This document shows, piece by piece, positions 14,291 through 22,969 of a stretch of DNA of 64,000 nt (positions are counted from its first letter, which is position 1; every line of letters begins with the position of its first letter). Below the pieces are notes generated by a model. It searched no databases, was not told where the DNA came from, and saw only the letters and a list, made by a program, of their open reading frames with translations. The DNA is taken from assembly GCF_026072635.1 (NCBI RefSeq), contig NZ_AP023081.1:4832501-4896500 (forward strand), written 5' to 3'. Made by a program: the position numbers and the translations under genes. This DNA comes from Pseudomonas solani (GTDB taxonomy: Bacteria > Pseudomonadota > Gammaproteobacteria > Pseudomonadales > Pseudomonadaceae).

Positions 14291-16107
14291 TGGGCGCGTT
14301 CCGCTTCCTCACCGACAAGCTGGTCAACCTGGTGGCGAACCTGGGCACCGGCCGCGACAAGGCGTCGGGCTCCGTGTATGCGCCGACGTTCCTCTCCGAC
14401 CAGGAGCTGGTCAACGCCTACCGGGGCGCCTGGCTGCCGCGCAAGATCGTCGATATCCCGGCCCTTGACGCCACCCGCAAGTGGCGCAGATGGCAGGCCG
14501 ACAAGTCTCAGATCGAGAAGATCGAGGCCACCGAAACCCGCCTGCATCTGCGCAGTAAGGTACGCACTGCGATGATTCGGGGGCGGCTGTTCGGCGGGGC
14601 GGCGATCTTCATCGGGACCGGTGACCGCGACACCTCGCTGCCGCTGGACCCCTCGCGCATTGGCCCGGGTGGGCTGAAGTACCTCACCGTCATGAACAGG
14701 CGGCAGCTCACCCCGACGGAGATCGAGAAAGACCCGGCTTCGGACCTGTTCGGGAAGCCCAAGGCCTACCGCCTGGCCGACAGCGCGGTCGACATCCACC
14801 CGTCGCGGCTGGTGCTGTTCCAGGGCGCCGAGCATCCCGACCCGGAGATGTGCGAGGCCAGCCACTACGGGTGGGGCGATTCGGTGCTGCAGGCGCTGTT
14901 CGAGGCCGTGAAGCAGTCCGACAGCACCATGGGCAACGTCGCCAGCCTGGTATTCGAGGCCAAGGTCGACGTCATCAAGATTCCCGACTTCATGGATCAG
15001 CTCCAAGACCCCGAGTTTGAGCGGCGGGTGATGGAGCGCATCCACCTGGCCGCCACGGCGAAGGGCATCAACGGCACGCTGCTGCTCGACGCCGACGAGG
15101 ACTACGAGACGAAGCAGGCCAGCTTCAGCGGCCTCCCCGATGTGATCGACAGGTTCTTGCAACAGGTGTCGGGCGCCGCTGACATCCCCGCCACGCGGCT
15201 GCTCGGCCAAGCACCGGCCGGACTGAACGCGACGGGGGAAGCGGACCTGCGCAACTACTACGACCGCATCCAGGCCGCCCAGGAGCTGGACCTTGGCCCG
15301 GGCATGACGGTGCTCGACGAGTGTCTGCTGCGCTCCTCGCTGGGCACGCGCCCGGCAGAGGTCCATTACGTATGGGCACCGCTGTGGCAGCCAACGGCTA
15401 CCGAGCGATCCGAGAACGGCAAGCGCACCGCCGAGACGATCAAGATTCTGGCCGAAACCAAGCTGTTCCCCGGTGACGCGCTGAGCAAGGCGGCCGCGAC
15501 GGTGCTGGTCGAGGAGAGTGTGCTACCGGGCCTGGAAGCCGCCCTGGACGAGTTCGGCGATGAACTGCCCGACGAGGAGGAAGGCGAAGAGGAGGTCGAG
15601 GCCCTGCCGAATCAGCGGCGGACAGCAGTCACCGACGCTGCGCCCCGATCGCTCTACGTCTCGCGCCAGGTGCTCAACGCCGACGAGCTGCTGGCATGGG
15701 CTGCGGGGCAGGGCTTCGGCACCACCTTGGCCGCCGATGACCTGCACGTGACGATCGCCTACAGCCGGCAGGCCGTGAACTGGATGGCCGTGGGCAGCTC
15801 CTGGGGGGATCAGAACGGCGAGCTGCTGGTGCAACCCGGCGGGGCGCGCCTGGTCGAGCCCCTGGGCGGCGAGGGCGCGGTCGTTCTGCTGTTCAACTGC
15901 TCGGAACTGACCTGGCGCCACATGACTATCCGTGAGGCTGGCGCCTCCTGGGACTACGCCGAGTACCAGCCCCACATCACCATCACCTACGACGCCGGCG
16001 AGCTGGACCTGGCCAAGGTCGTGCCGTATCGCGGCCGCATCCTGCTGGGCCCCGAGGTGTTCGAGGAACTCAACCCCGCCAAGGCGTACACCGCCAAAGA
16101 GGACTGA
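14290..16107 (+). CDS. Portal protein (DUF1073 type) fused to a 2H-phosphoesterase (Acb1-like) domain
   Basis: 605 residues. About 1-435 form a DUF1073-type portal. An acidic linker (DEEEGEEEVEALP) leads to a C-terminal domain of about 170 residues with two H-x-T motifs, His486-Val-Thr488 in DDLHVTIAYS and His562-Ile-Thr564 in YQPHITITYD. Two H-x-[T/S] motifs 76 residues apart define the 2H phosphoesterase fold. Databases group some of these portals under the anti-CBASS Acb1 name; T4 Acb1 is a 2H enzyme that cuts cyclic nucleotide signals. Portal function is well supported by position; cyclic-nucleotide cleavage here is inferred. Confidence 0.85.
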   Translation: MGAFRFLTDKLVNLVANLGTGRDKASGSVYAPTFLSDQELVNAYRGAWLPRKIVDIPALDATRKWRRWQADKSQIEKIEATETRLHLRSKVRTAMIRGRLFGGAAIFIGTGDRDTSLPLDPSRIGPGGLKYLTVMNRRQLTPTEIEKDPASDLFGKPKAYRLADSAVDIHPSRLVLFQGAEHPDPEMCEASHYGWGDSVLQALFEAVKQSDSTMGNVASLVFEAKVDVIKIPDFMDQLQDPEFERRVMERIHLAATAKGINGTLLLDADEDYETKQASFSGLPDVIDRFLQQVSGAADIPATRLLGQAPAGLNATGEADLRNYYDRIQAAQELDLGPGMTVLDECLLRSSLGTRPAEVHYVWAPLWQPTATERSENGKRTAETIKILAETKLFPGDALSKAAATVLVEESVLPGLEAALDEFGDELPDEEEGEEEVEALPNQRRTAVTDAAPRSLYVSRQVLNADELLAWAAGQGFGTTLAADDLHVTIAYSRQAVNWMAVGSSWGDQNGELLVQPGGARLVEPLGGEGAVVLLFNCSELTWRHMTIREAGASWDYAEYQPHITITYDAGELDLAKVVPYRGRILLGPEVFEELNPAKAYTAKED

Positions 16108-16108
16108 C

Positions 16109-17254
16109 ATGCTTCTGACCGATTCCGTGTCGGTGTCTGGCGTTCGCCGGACTGCTGACGGCTACCTCGTGGCCGATGCCCGGGTAGCGCGCACTGGCAT
16201 CCAGGAATACCTGGGCTCGGAGGTCGACCCGGACAACGAGCACGGCCTGCGCGACAAGCCCATCGTCCGGCTGTATCGACCGCCTGAGTCGGTGTTCCAC
16301 AAGGACGCCATGCACTCGTACGCCTACCGGCCCATGACGAACGGCCATCCCAAGGGTGCAGAGGTCAATGCCGAGAACTGGAAGGAGCTGGCAGTTGGGC
16401 AAACCGGCGGGGAGGTGCTGCGCGATGGGGATTTCGTGCGCGTGCCTTTGGTGCTGATGGATGCGAAAGCAATTCGCGACTACGAAGCCGGCAAGCGCGA
16501 GCTCTCCATGGGCTACAGCGCCGAAGTGATCTTCCAGGACGGCGTCACCCCAGCCGGCGAGCCCTTCGACGTCTCGCTGGGGCCCATGACCATGAACCAC
16601 TTGAGCCTTGAGCATCGCGCTCGGGGCGGCGAGCAACTGCGCATCGGGGATCAGCGCGCCCCCGTCGCTGATTCCCCCGCGCAATCAACCCCAACAGGAG
16701 GCCATGACATGGCTGAAGCACTCCGCAAAATCCTGGTCGACGGTCTCACCATCGAGGTAACCGAGCAGGGCGAACAGGTGATCGAGAAGCTGAAGAAGCA
16801 GCTCAGCGACGCCGGATTCCAACTGAAGTCCGTCAACGACAGCCACGCAACCGTGCTGGCTGCCAAGGACACCGAGCTGGCCAAGAAGGACGCCGAAATC
16901 GACGCCCTGAAGACCAAGCAGCTCAGCGACGCTGACATCGACAAGCGCGTTCAAGAACGCGCCGACCTGATCGCCAAGGCGAAGCAGATCGCCGACGGCG
17001 ACTACACCGGCAAGTCGGCCGACGAGATCCGCAAGGCCGCGGTGGTGGCCAAGCTCGGCGATGCGGCGATCGCTGACAAGGGTGATGCCTACATCTCCGC
17101 CCGCTTCGACATCCTGCTCGAAGACGCCGGTGGGCCGGACCCCGTCCGCCATCACTTCCGCGCCCAGGACAGCAAGCCCAACAACCCGAGCGACAACGGT
17201 CAATCGGCATACGAAACCAATCTGCGGGACGCCTGGAAAGGGGGTAGCAAGTAA
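16109..17254 (+). CDS. Prohead protease (DUF2213) fused to scaffold
   Basis: 381 residues. Residues 1-190 match DUF2213-type capsid maturation proteases: RTADGYLVADARVARTG at the N terminus, then RPMTNGHP, GYSAEVIF and MTMNHLSLEHRARGG. Residues 201-381 are helical and coiled-coil-like (AKDTELAKKDAEIDALKTK), as expected of scaffold. A strong AGGAGG at 16696-16701 precedes an in-frame ATG at codon 201, so the scaffold is probably also made on its own, as with lambda C/Nu3. Confidence 0.85.
   Translation: MLLTDSVSVSGVRRTADGYLVADARVARTGIQEYLGSEVDPDNEHGLRDKPIVRLYRPPESVFHKDAMHSYAYRPMTNGHPKGAEVNAENWKELAVGQTGGEVLRDGDFVRVPLVLMDAKAIRDYEAGKRELSMGYSAEVIFQDGVTPAGEPFDVSLGPMTMNHLSLEHRARGGEQLRIGDQRAPVADSPAQSTPTGGHDMAEALRKILVDGLTIEVTEQGEQVIEKLKKQLSDAGFQLKSVNDSHATVLAAKDTELAKKDAEIDALKTKQLSDADIDKRVQERADLIAKAKQIADGDYTGKSADEIRKAAVVAKLGDAAIADKGDAYISARFDILLEDAGGPDPVRHHFRAQDSKPNNPSDNGQSAYETNLRDAWKGGSK
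16709..17254 (+). CDS. Internal in-frame scaffold protein start
   Basis: 181 residues identical to the C-terminal part of the protease gene, beginning MAEALRKILVDGLTIEV. AGGAGG lies 7 bp before the ATG, the best ribosome site in the head module. The start follows a Pro/Thr-rich linker, exactly at the domain boundary. Known lambdoid and Mu-like phages make scaffold this way; here it is a sequence-based prediction. Confidence 0.55.
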   Translation: MAEALRKILVDGLTIEVTEQGEQVIEKLKKQLSDAGFQLKSVNDSHATVLAAKDTELAKKDAEIDALKTKQLSDADIDKRVQERADLIAKAKQIADGDYTGKSADEIRKAAVVAKLGDAAIADKGDAYISARFDILLEDAGGPDPVRHHFRAQDSKPNNPSDNGQSAYETNLRDAWKGGSK

Positions 17255-17706
17255 TGGCCGTTCAAACCAACTACAGCGAGAACATCCGCCGTGCCGTGCC
17301 CGGCATGATCGTGGACATGATCCCGAAGACCCTGCTCTCTCGCACCATCGAAGACAGCGCAGGCGTGGGCTTCGGCATCGCGGTCTGCCAGGGCACCCAA
17401 GACAAGAGCGTCCGCAAGTTCAGCGGCGACTTCGTGGGCAAGTTCGTCGGCATCACCGTCCGCGAGCGCTCGCTCAATGCCGAGGCCGACGGCTTCAAGC
17501 AATACGACTCGGTGCGCCTGATCACCAAGGGCGCGGTCTGGGTTCTTCCCACCGTCGCCGTAGCACCGCGCGATCCGGTCTATCTCGTTCCGTCGACTGG
17601 TGCGTTTTCCAACGTAGCCGGCGTCGACAACATCCTGGTCCCTGGCGCGAGCTGGGATACCCGAACCACCGCCGCCAACCAGATTGCACAGGTTCGCCTG
17701 GGCTAA
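17254..17706 (+). CDS. Head decoration/structural cement protein (Gp24-like)
   Basis: 150 residues, beta-rich (FSGDFVGKFVGITVRERS, GAVWVLPTVAV). It lies between protease/scaffold and major capsid, the normal place for a capsid-stabilising decoration protein, and its start overlaps the upstream stop as TAATG. The pattern matches proteins annotated as structural cement Gp24 in related prophages, from memory. It should bind capsid trimers. Confidence 0.65.
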   Translation: MAVQTNYSENIRRAVPGMIVDMIPKTLLSRTIEDSAGVGFGIAVCQGTQDKSVRKFSGDFVGKFVGITVRERSLNAEADGFKQYDSVRLITKGAVWVLPTVAVAPRDPVYLVPSTGAFSNVAGVDNILVPGASWDTRTTAANQIAQVRLG

Positions 17707-17715
17707 GGAGCCAAT

Positions 17716-18641
17716 ATGAAATACCGACTGATCGACGCCCAGGCCGCCCTGGGCTTCGTGACCTCGCAGACCACCCACGTCGAGCGCGAGGTTAACCAGA
17801 CCGTCTACCCCGATATCCAATACGCTGCCCTGGTGCCGGTGGATACCAGTGCCAACCCCTGGGCGAAGACCGTTACCTACTACTCGTCCGACATGTTCGG
17901 CGCCGCGGCCTGGATCAACGGCAATGCCGACGACATCCCGATCGCCGGCACCGAACTGGCCAAGCACGAGACCTCCGTGCACATGGCGGGTATCGGCTAC
18001 GGCTACGGCCTGGAGGAGATCAGCCAGGCGCAGCAGCTGGGGATCGACCTGCCGGCGGCCGATGCTCTGGCTGCCCGACGTGCCTACGAGGAGATGGTCG
18101 ACCGCGTTGCGCTGTACGGCGACGCCACCAAGGGCTTCAACGGCATGGTTAACACCCCGACCGTCACCGCTGCTTCCGCAGACCAAGGCGACTGGGCGAA
18201 CGCCACCCCGGGGCAGATCCTCAAGGACGTGAACAGCGCACTGTCGGGGCAGTTCTCCGGCACCCTCTACACCGGCCTGGCGGACACTCTGCTGATGCCC
18301 TACAGCGCATTCCTGCACGTCAGCACCATGCCGCTGAACGACAACAGCACCGACACCATCCTGTCCTGGCTGCTGACCAAGAACGTGTACACCGCGCAGA
18401 CCGGGCGCCCCTGACTGTTCGCGCCATGCGCGGGCTGGATACCGCAGGCGCTGGCGGCACTGCGCGGATGGTGGCTTATCGCCGTGACCCGAACGTGGTG
18501 AAGCTGCATATCCCGATGCCGCACCGCTTTCTGCCTGTCTGGCAGGCCGGCCCCATTCGCTGGGAGGTTCCCGGCATCTTCCGTCTTGGTGGCACTGACG
18601 TTCGCCGGCCGAAAGAAATGATCTACGTCGATGGCCTGTAA
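17716..18641 (+). CDS. Major capsid protein (DUF2184 type), broken by one missing base
   Basis: The first 232 codons end in a premature TGA directly after the four-C run 18408-18411; the continuation LTVRAMRGLDTAGAGG... is in the -1 frame up to 18641. One extra C gives a 308-residue protein with the DUF2184 major-capsid pattern (GYGYGLEEISQAQQLG, DRVALYGDATKGFNG, PYSAFLHVSTMP, and the IPHRFLPVW-like C-terminal strand). A functional capsid gene is expected in an otherwise complete prophage, so the break is most likely an artefact. Confidence 0.85.
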
Positions 18642-18653
18642 GGAGGACATGAC

Positions 18654-19046
18654 ATGGCACTGGTAACCAACATGAGCAAGATCACCCCCATTGGCCTGCC
18701 TGGCGGCCCGCTGATCGCGCCGGGCGCTTCCGAACAGGTCGACCACTGGGACCAGGTGAAGAACCGCAAGAATGTCGCGTTCTACGTGGAGCGCGGCGTC
18801 CTGGTGGCGAAATCTTCGGAAGGGGGCTCTGCTGACGGTTACACCCGCGAGCAGCTGGTGGCTCGATTGGTGGAGCTTGGCACCACCCCGGGGCCCACCT
18901 CCAAGGACGAGACCCTGCGCAAGAAGCTCGCCGAGCTGCTGACCGCCAAGCTCAAGGAGCTGGGGGTGCCGGTGGCCGACGAGGGTGTCTCGCTGGCGGA
19001 GCTGGACGCCGCCTACACCACCGCTATCACCAAAGCGGACTCGTAA
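18654..19046 (+). CDS. Hypothetical head protein with HeH/LEM-like C terminus
   Basis: 130 residues. The N terminus (NMSKITPIGLPGGPLIAPG) is strand-rich; the C-terminal half (YTREQLVARLVELGTTPGPT, LRKKLAELLTAKL) resembles the HeH/SAP-like helical repeats seen in small phage head proteins. It follows the capsid gene by 12 bp and precedes the connector genes. Function is unassigned. Confidence 0.55.
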   Translation: MALVTNMSKITPIGLPGGPLIAPGASEQVDHWDQVKNRKNVAFYVERGVLVAKSSEGGSADGYTREQLVARLVELGTTPGPTSKDETLRKKLAELLTAKLKELGVPVADEGVSLAELDAAYTTAITKADS

Positions 19047-19107
19047 TACCCCACCAGCCAGGACGGCGACCCCAGGCCATGGATGGCCACCTATTCGAGA
19101 CACGACG

Positions 19108-19626
19108 ATGCCTGACTTCTACGGAACCCTTGCCGGCGCCGAGGCCTACCATGTTGCGCGCGGCAATGCCGCGTGGACCGGCGAAGATGCGCTGCGGCAC
19201 GCCGCTCTGGTGCGCGCGTCGTCGTTCGTTGACGGGCTCGGCACCAGGCTGCCAGAGCCTGGCAAGGCCGTGCTGGCGTTCCCCGGCCACAAGGTCGGCG
19301 GGCGCTCGCAATTGCTGCAGTGGCCGCGCGCTGGTGCGATCGATCGCAACGGCGATGCAATCGACCCCGGCCAGGTGCCGGTCGAAGTGGAATACGCCAC
19401 CTACGAGGCGGCTCTACGCGAACTGACCGCCCCCGGCAGCCTGCGGCCGGACTTCGTGCGCGCCGGGGCGGTGAAGCGCGAGAAGGTGGGCCCGCTGGAA
19501 ACCGAGTTCTTCGACAACTCCGAAGCCGGCGCCGATGCGGTGCTACCGGTGCTGGCCACCGTGGACCAGCTGCTGGCCCCGTTGATGGTGCGGCGCAGCC
19601 TGGCGCCCGCGGTGCGCGTCGTATGA
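19108..19626 (+). CDS. Head-tail adaptor (DnaT-like annotated family)
   Basis: 172 residues starting MPDFYGTLAGAEAYHVARG. Helical pattern with ALRHAALVRASSFVDGL and a conserved YATYEAALRELTAPGSL stretch, matching the head-completion family that databases call DnaT-like ssDNA-binding. Position after capsid and overlap with the next gene (ATGA) indicate a connector rather than replication protein. ATG 19108 is the first start after the preceding gene; the ribosome site is weak. Confidence 0.65.
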   Translation: MPDFYGTLAGAEAYHVARGNAAWTGEDALRHAALVRASSFVDGLGTRLPEPGKAVLAFPGHKVGGRSQLLQWPRAGAIDRNGDAIDPGQVPVEVEYATYEAALRELTAPGSLRPDFVRAGAVKREKVGPLETEFFDNSEAGADAVLPVLATVDQLLAPLMVRRSLAPAVRVV

Positions 19627-20633
19627 CCGCCCAGGAAATCCTGCGGCAGATCGAAGCGCTTGAGCCCGGGCTGGAGCGCGCCTACCTGGACAGCGTCCGC
19701 CGCACCGTGGACGCGGCCACCGTCGCACAGGTCGAGCAGCTGCTGGCGGATGACGACGAGGAAGGCCTGGTCGCGCTGCTGGCGCTCGGCGCCCTGGCGC
19801 TGCTGGTGGAGCTGGTGCGAGCCGCCTACGTTGCCGGCGGCCGCTACGAAATGGCGATGCTGGTGCTGCCGCGCAGCGTTCGCTCTGTGGTTGGACGGGC
19901 CGAGTTCGACCAGACCCTGCGACCGGTCGACGCCTGGGTCGGCCGCCAGGTTGGCGAGGTCCGGCAGGCTGCTGCCGATGGTGTCCGTGAAGCGATCCGC
20001 GCCGCGATATCGTCCCGCCGGACCATCTCGGGCACGCTACCTGCTCGCCAGGCCGCCCTCGACCTGCTGGGGCGTGTGAGCGCTCAGACCGGCCAGCGAA
20101 CCGGCGGCACCGTCGGCCTGCCGGGGAACATGGCGCGCTATGTCGCCAAGGCGCGGGAGCAACTGCTTAGCGGTGACCCGGCCCAGCTCGCGGCCTTCCT
20201 GAAGCGCTCCAGGCGCGACCGGCGCCAGGACGGCATCGTCAAGCGCGCCATCAAGGCGGGCAAGCCGGTCAGTGCCGCGGACACCGAACGCATCGTTGGC
20301 CGCTACGCCGATCGCCTGATGCGCACCCACGTTGACCAGCTGTCGAAGGGGCTCGCACACGAGTCGTTCAACGCCGGCCGCCAACGGGCGTGGGAGCAGT
20401 TGGTGGAGCAGGGCCTGCCTCTGGACCTGGTGACCAAGGACTGGTCGGACCGCGCGGACGAGAAGGTCCGGGTGAGCCATCGCGCGATGCGCGGCCAGGT
20501 AGTGCACCTGCACGAACCTTTCCGCGCGCCAAGCGGTGCGTTGCTGATGTACCCCGGCGATACCTCCCTCGGCGCCGGCGAGGACGAAACAGCGGGCTGC
20601 CGCTGCATCTGCATCTACCAACTGAAGGTCTGA
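19623..20633 (+). CDS. Minor head protein (Mu gpF/SPP1 gp7-like)
   Basis: 336 residues. Residues 240-336 show the head-morphogenesis pattern: MRTHVDQLSKGLAHESFNAG, then TKDWSDRADEKVRVSHRAM and a C-terminal GEDETAGCRCICIY with clustered cysteines typical of the family. The N-terminal 150 residues are helical with a hydrophobic patch (VALLALGALALLVELV). In related phages one or a few copies sit near the portal and affect DNA ejection. Confidence 0.75.
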   Translation: MTAQEILRQIEALEPGLERAYLDSVRRTVDAATVAQVEQLLADDDEEGLVALLALGALALLVELVRAAYVAGGRYEMAMLVLPRSVRSVVGRAEFDQTLRPVDAWVGRQVGEVRQAAADGVREAIRAAISSRRTISGTLPARQAALDLLGRVSAQTGQRTGGTVGLPGNMARYVAKAREQLLSGDPAQLAAFLKRSRRDRRQDGIVKRAIKAGKPVSAADTERIVGRYADRLMRTHVDQLSKGLAHESFNAGRQRAWEQLVEQGLPLDLVTKDWSDRADEKVRVSHRAMRGQVVHLHEPFRAPSGALLMYPGDTSLGAGEDETAGCRCICIYQLKV

Positions 20634-20635
20634 AC

Positions 20636-21031
20636 ATGGCTGACATCTACGAACGCGGCCGCGAGATGGCTGCGCGCATGCTTGCGCCCCGCAGTAAGGG
20701 CGGGAAGGGCCTGGAGATGGTCCTGCGGGTCACCGGGCCCGCTGGCAAATACGACCCCGAGACAGGAGGCGCTGGCCAGGTCAGCGTCGACCACAACGGC
20801 TCAGCAGTGCGCGCCGACTACGACCAGCGCGATATCGACGGCACAGCCATCAGGGTTGGAGACGTCAAGTTCCTGGTGTCGCCGGTGAAGCTCGACGGCA
20901 GCGACCTGCCGAAACCCAAGACCAAGGACCGCATCACCTTCGCGGGCACGACCTACAACGTCGAGCACTGCAAGGCCTGGGACTACGCCGGCCTTGCCTG
21001 CGGGTACGAGGTGCAGGCGAGGGAACTGTAA
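20636..21031 (+). CDS. Head-tail connector/neck protein
   Basis: 131 residues, beginning MADIYERGREMAARML. A beta-rich middle (GTAIRVGDVKFLVSPV, DRITFAGTTYNVEHC) resembles small neck or head-closure proteins that occur directly before HK97 gp10-like genes. Its stop overlaps the next start by one base. Specific role in head closure is inferred from order. Confidence 0.6.
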   Translation: MADIYERGREMAARMLAPRSKGGKGLEMVLRVTGPAGKYDPETGGAGQVSVDHNGSAVRADYDQRDIDGTAIRVGDVKFLVSPVKLDGSDLPKPKTKDRITFAGTTYNVEHCKAWDYAGLACGYEVQAREL

Positions 21032-21456
21032 TGGCCAGCCGTTATGCCGGCCTGCAGGGCAGTTTCTCCCAACAGCTGCAACGGTTCGCCGAGCAGACCC
21101 TCGACGACATGGACGAGGTGTTCCGCCGCGTGGTGATCGAGATCGGCACTACGGTGATTCGCCTGTCGCCGGTGGACACCGGGCGCTTCCGGGGGAACTG
21201 GCAGTTCACCATCGACCAACCGGCCGCCGCCAGCCTCAACGCCTTCGACAAGGAGGGGCACGAGACCATCGCCCGCCTCGTGGCCGACGTGCAGCACCTC
21301 AGCTTCGGCCAGACCGCTTACCTGGTGAATAACCTGGTCTACGCGATCCCGCTCGAGTACGGGCACAGCAGCCAGGCGCCCACCGGCATGGTGCGGATCA
21401 CCCTGGCCATCTTCCAGCACCTTGTCGACGAGGCAATCCGAGAGGTCACGTCATGA
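21031..21456 (+). CDS. HK97 gp10-like tail completion protein
   Basis: 141 residues with the gp10 signature: VRVVIEIGTTVIRLSPVDTG-like region (VIEIGTTVIRLSPVDTGRF), GNWQFTID and the C-terminal YAIPLEYGHSSQAPTGMVR. Members join the head connector to the tail. The start overlaps the previous stop and its stop overlaps the tail-terminator start. Confidence 0.8.
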   Translation: MASRYAGLQGSFSQQLQRFAEQTLDDMDEVFRRVVIEIGTTVIRLSPVDTGRFRGNWQFTIDQPAAASLNAFDKEGHETIARLVADVQHLSFGQTAYLVNNLVYAIPLEYGHSSQAPTGMVRITLAIFQHLVDEAIREVTS

Positions 21457-21866
21457 GCCACGCACGCGCACGACGCGCTATCGAGGCGCTTCTGGCGCCT
21501 TGGGCTGAGGCCCGGCCGATCGAAGTTGCCTTCGGCGCCGAGCCCTTTACGCCACCAGAGGGCGAGATCTACCTGCGCGCCTTCCTGCTTCCAGCCAGCA
21601 CCCTGAGCCGCTACTTGGGCGGTGAGGCCTACGAGTTCACCGGGGTCTACCAGGTCAGCATCGTGGTGCCCAACGGGCGCCCAGCAGCTGAGCCCGAGCA
21701 GCTGGTGGACGAGCTTGCGGACCTGTTCCCCGTCGACATGGCGCTCAGCAATGGCGGGTTCGAGGGCCTGGTGCTCACCCCCGTTCACCCTGGGCCCAGC
21801 ATCGTCGAGGGCACCACCTACACCGTTCCAACCAGCTTCACCTACCAAGGTGCGGCCGACAAATAG
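21453..21866 (+). CDS. Tail terminator (DUF4128)
   Basis: 137 residues. Pattern EGEIYLRAFLLPAST, YEFTGVYQVSIVVPNG, EQLVDELADLFP and TYTVPTSFTYQG matches DUF4128 tail terminators (lambda gpU-like fold). It caps the tail tube after assembly. Placed between gp10-like protein and tail tube, as expected. Confidence 0.75.
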   Translation: MSHARARRAIEALLAPWAEARPIEVAFGAEPFTPPEGEIYLRAFLLPASTLSRYLGGEAYEFTGVYQVSIVVPNGRPAAEPEQLVDELADLFPVDMALSNGGFEGLVLTPVHPGPSIVEGTTYTVPTSFTYQGAADK

Positions 21867-21919
21867 CCCGTCCGGGCGAACCCTCCGCCCCCGGGCGGGC
21901 AACCACGAGGAAACACACC

Positions 21920-22576
21920 ATGGCCGCACGCTTCCCGCTGCCCAACGGCGCTGTTCTGGAAATCGCTTCCGCATTCAGCGCCGCCATCGCTTTCACCGCC
22001 ATCACCAACGCCGCTCCCCCGGTGGTCACTTCCGACGATCACGGCCTGCTGAACGGCGCCGTCGTCATGCTCGAATCCGGCTGGGCGGGCATTACCGATC
22101 GCGCCACCGCCGCCGCGAGCGTCACCGCTGACACTCTCGCGCTTGCTGGGCTGAAGACCACCAACCCGCAGAAGTTCACCGCTGGCGCCGGCCTCGGCAA
22201 CCTGATCCCGGTCTCCACCTGGATGCAGATCTCCAAAGTCACCGCCTTCTCCGTCACCGGTGGCGACCAGAACTTCCTCACCGTCGGCTACCTGGAGGAC
22301 GACGACGATCGCCAGGCGCCCACCAACCGAAACCCCATCACGGTGTCCGTGACCGTTGAGGACCAGCCGGCCGCCGGCTACGTCGGCGTGGTGGAGGACT
22401 ACAGCGACACCAAGGAGCTGACGGTGCTTCGCCTGAAGCTGCCCAACGGTGACCAGCTCCTCTACCCGGGCTACGTGAGCATCACCAGCACCCCGACGAT
22501 GGAGCGGAACAACCTCATGACCCGAACCATCACCGTCGGCCTGTCGGGCCGCCCGGTGCGCATCAACGCCGCGTAA
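21920..22576 (+). CDS. Tail tube protein
   Basis: 218 residues, beta-rich throughout. The N terminus (AARFPLPNGAVLEIASAFS) and repeated Thr/Val-rich strands fit lambda gpV-like tube proteins of Pseudomonas siphophages. GAGG lies 10 bp before the ATG. It directly precedes the G/T chaperone pair and is presumably the most expressed tail gene. Confidence 0.75.
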   Translation: MAARFPLPNGAVLEIASAFSAAIAFTAITNAAPPVVTSDDHGLLNGAVVMLESGWAGITDRATAAASVTADTLALAGLKTTNPQKFTAGAGLGNLIPVSTWMQISKVTAFSVTGGDQNFLTVGYLEDDDDRQAPTNRNPITVSVTVEDQPAAGYVGVVEDYSDTKELTVLRLKLPNGDQLLYPGYVSITSTPTMERNNLMTRTITVGLSGRPVRINAA

Positions 22577-22585
22577 GGAGCCAGC

Positions 22586-22969
22586 ATGGCCAAGTACAGT
22601 ATCTCCCAGGAACCGACCTTTACCCTGGACGTGACCATCCCGCGCATCGGCGGTGAGCCGATCCAGGTGCCGTTCACCTTCCATTTCCTCGATCGCATCA
22701 AGTTCGCGGCCTATGTCGACCGCAAGGATGAAGAGCGGCGCGCTGTTTTCGAGCTGCTCAAAGACGGCAGCGTCTCCGTTGCGGATATCACCAAGCGCTC
22801 CACGGCCTTCCAGCTGCAGGAGTTGAAGGTGGTGGTGAAGGACTGGGGCTTCGACGAGCCCTACAACGCGAAGAACCTGGCCGCCCTGGTGGGAGGCCTG
22901 GCCGCAGTGCCCGACGCGGTGTTGGCAGCCTTCGAAGGCGGCTACGCCCCGGCCCGCCTGGGAAACTGA
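22586..22969 (+). CDS. Tail assembly chaperone G
   Basis: 127 residues, starting MAKYSISQEPTFTLDVTIPR. The gene ends CTG GGA AAC TGA, with a GGGAAAC slippery heptamer at 22960-22966. Position between tail tube and tape measure and length match lambda G. Most ribosomes should stop here and make G alone. Confidence 0.8.
   Translation: MAKYSISQEPTFTLDVTIPRIGGEPIQVPFTFHFLDRIKFAAYVDRKDEERRAVFELLKDGSVSVADITKRSTAFQLQELKVVVKDWGFDEPYNAKNLAALVGGLAAVPDAVLAAFEGGYAPARLGN

Noticed and set aside
18426..18641. Separate 71-codon gene after the capsid gene
   Set aside because: No ribosome site; it is the C-terminal part of the major capsid protein in the -1 frame after a C-run length error.
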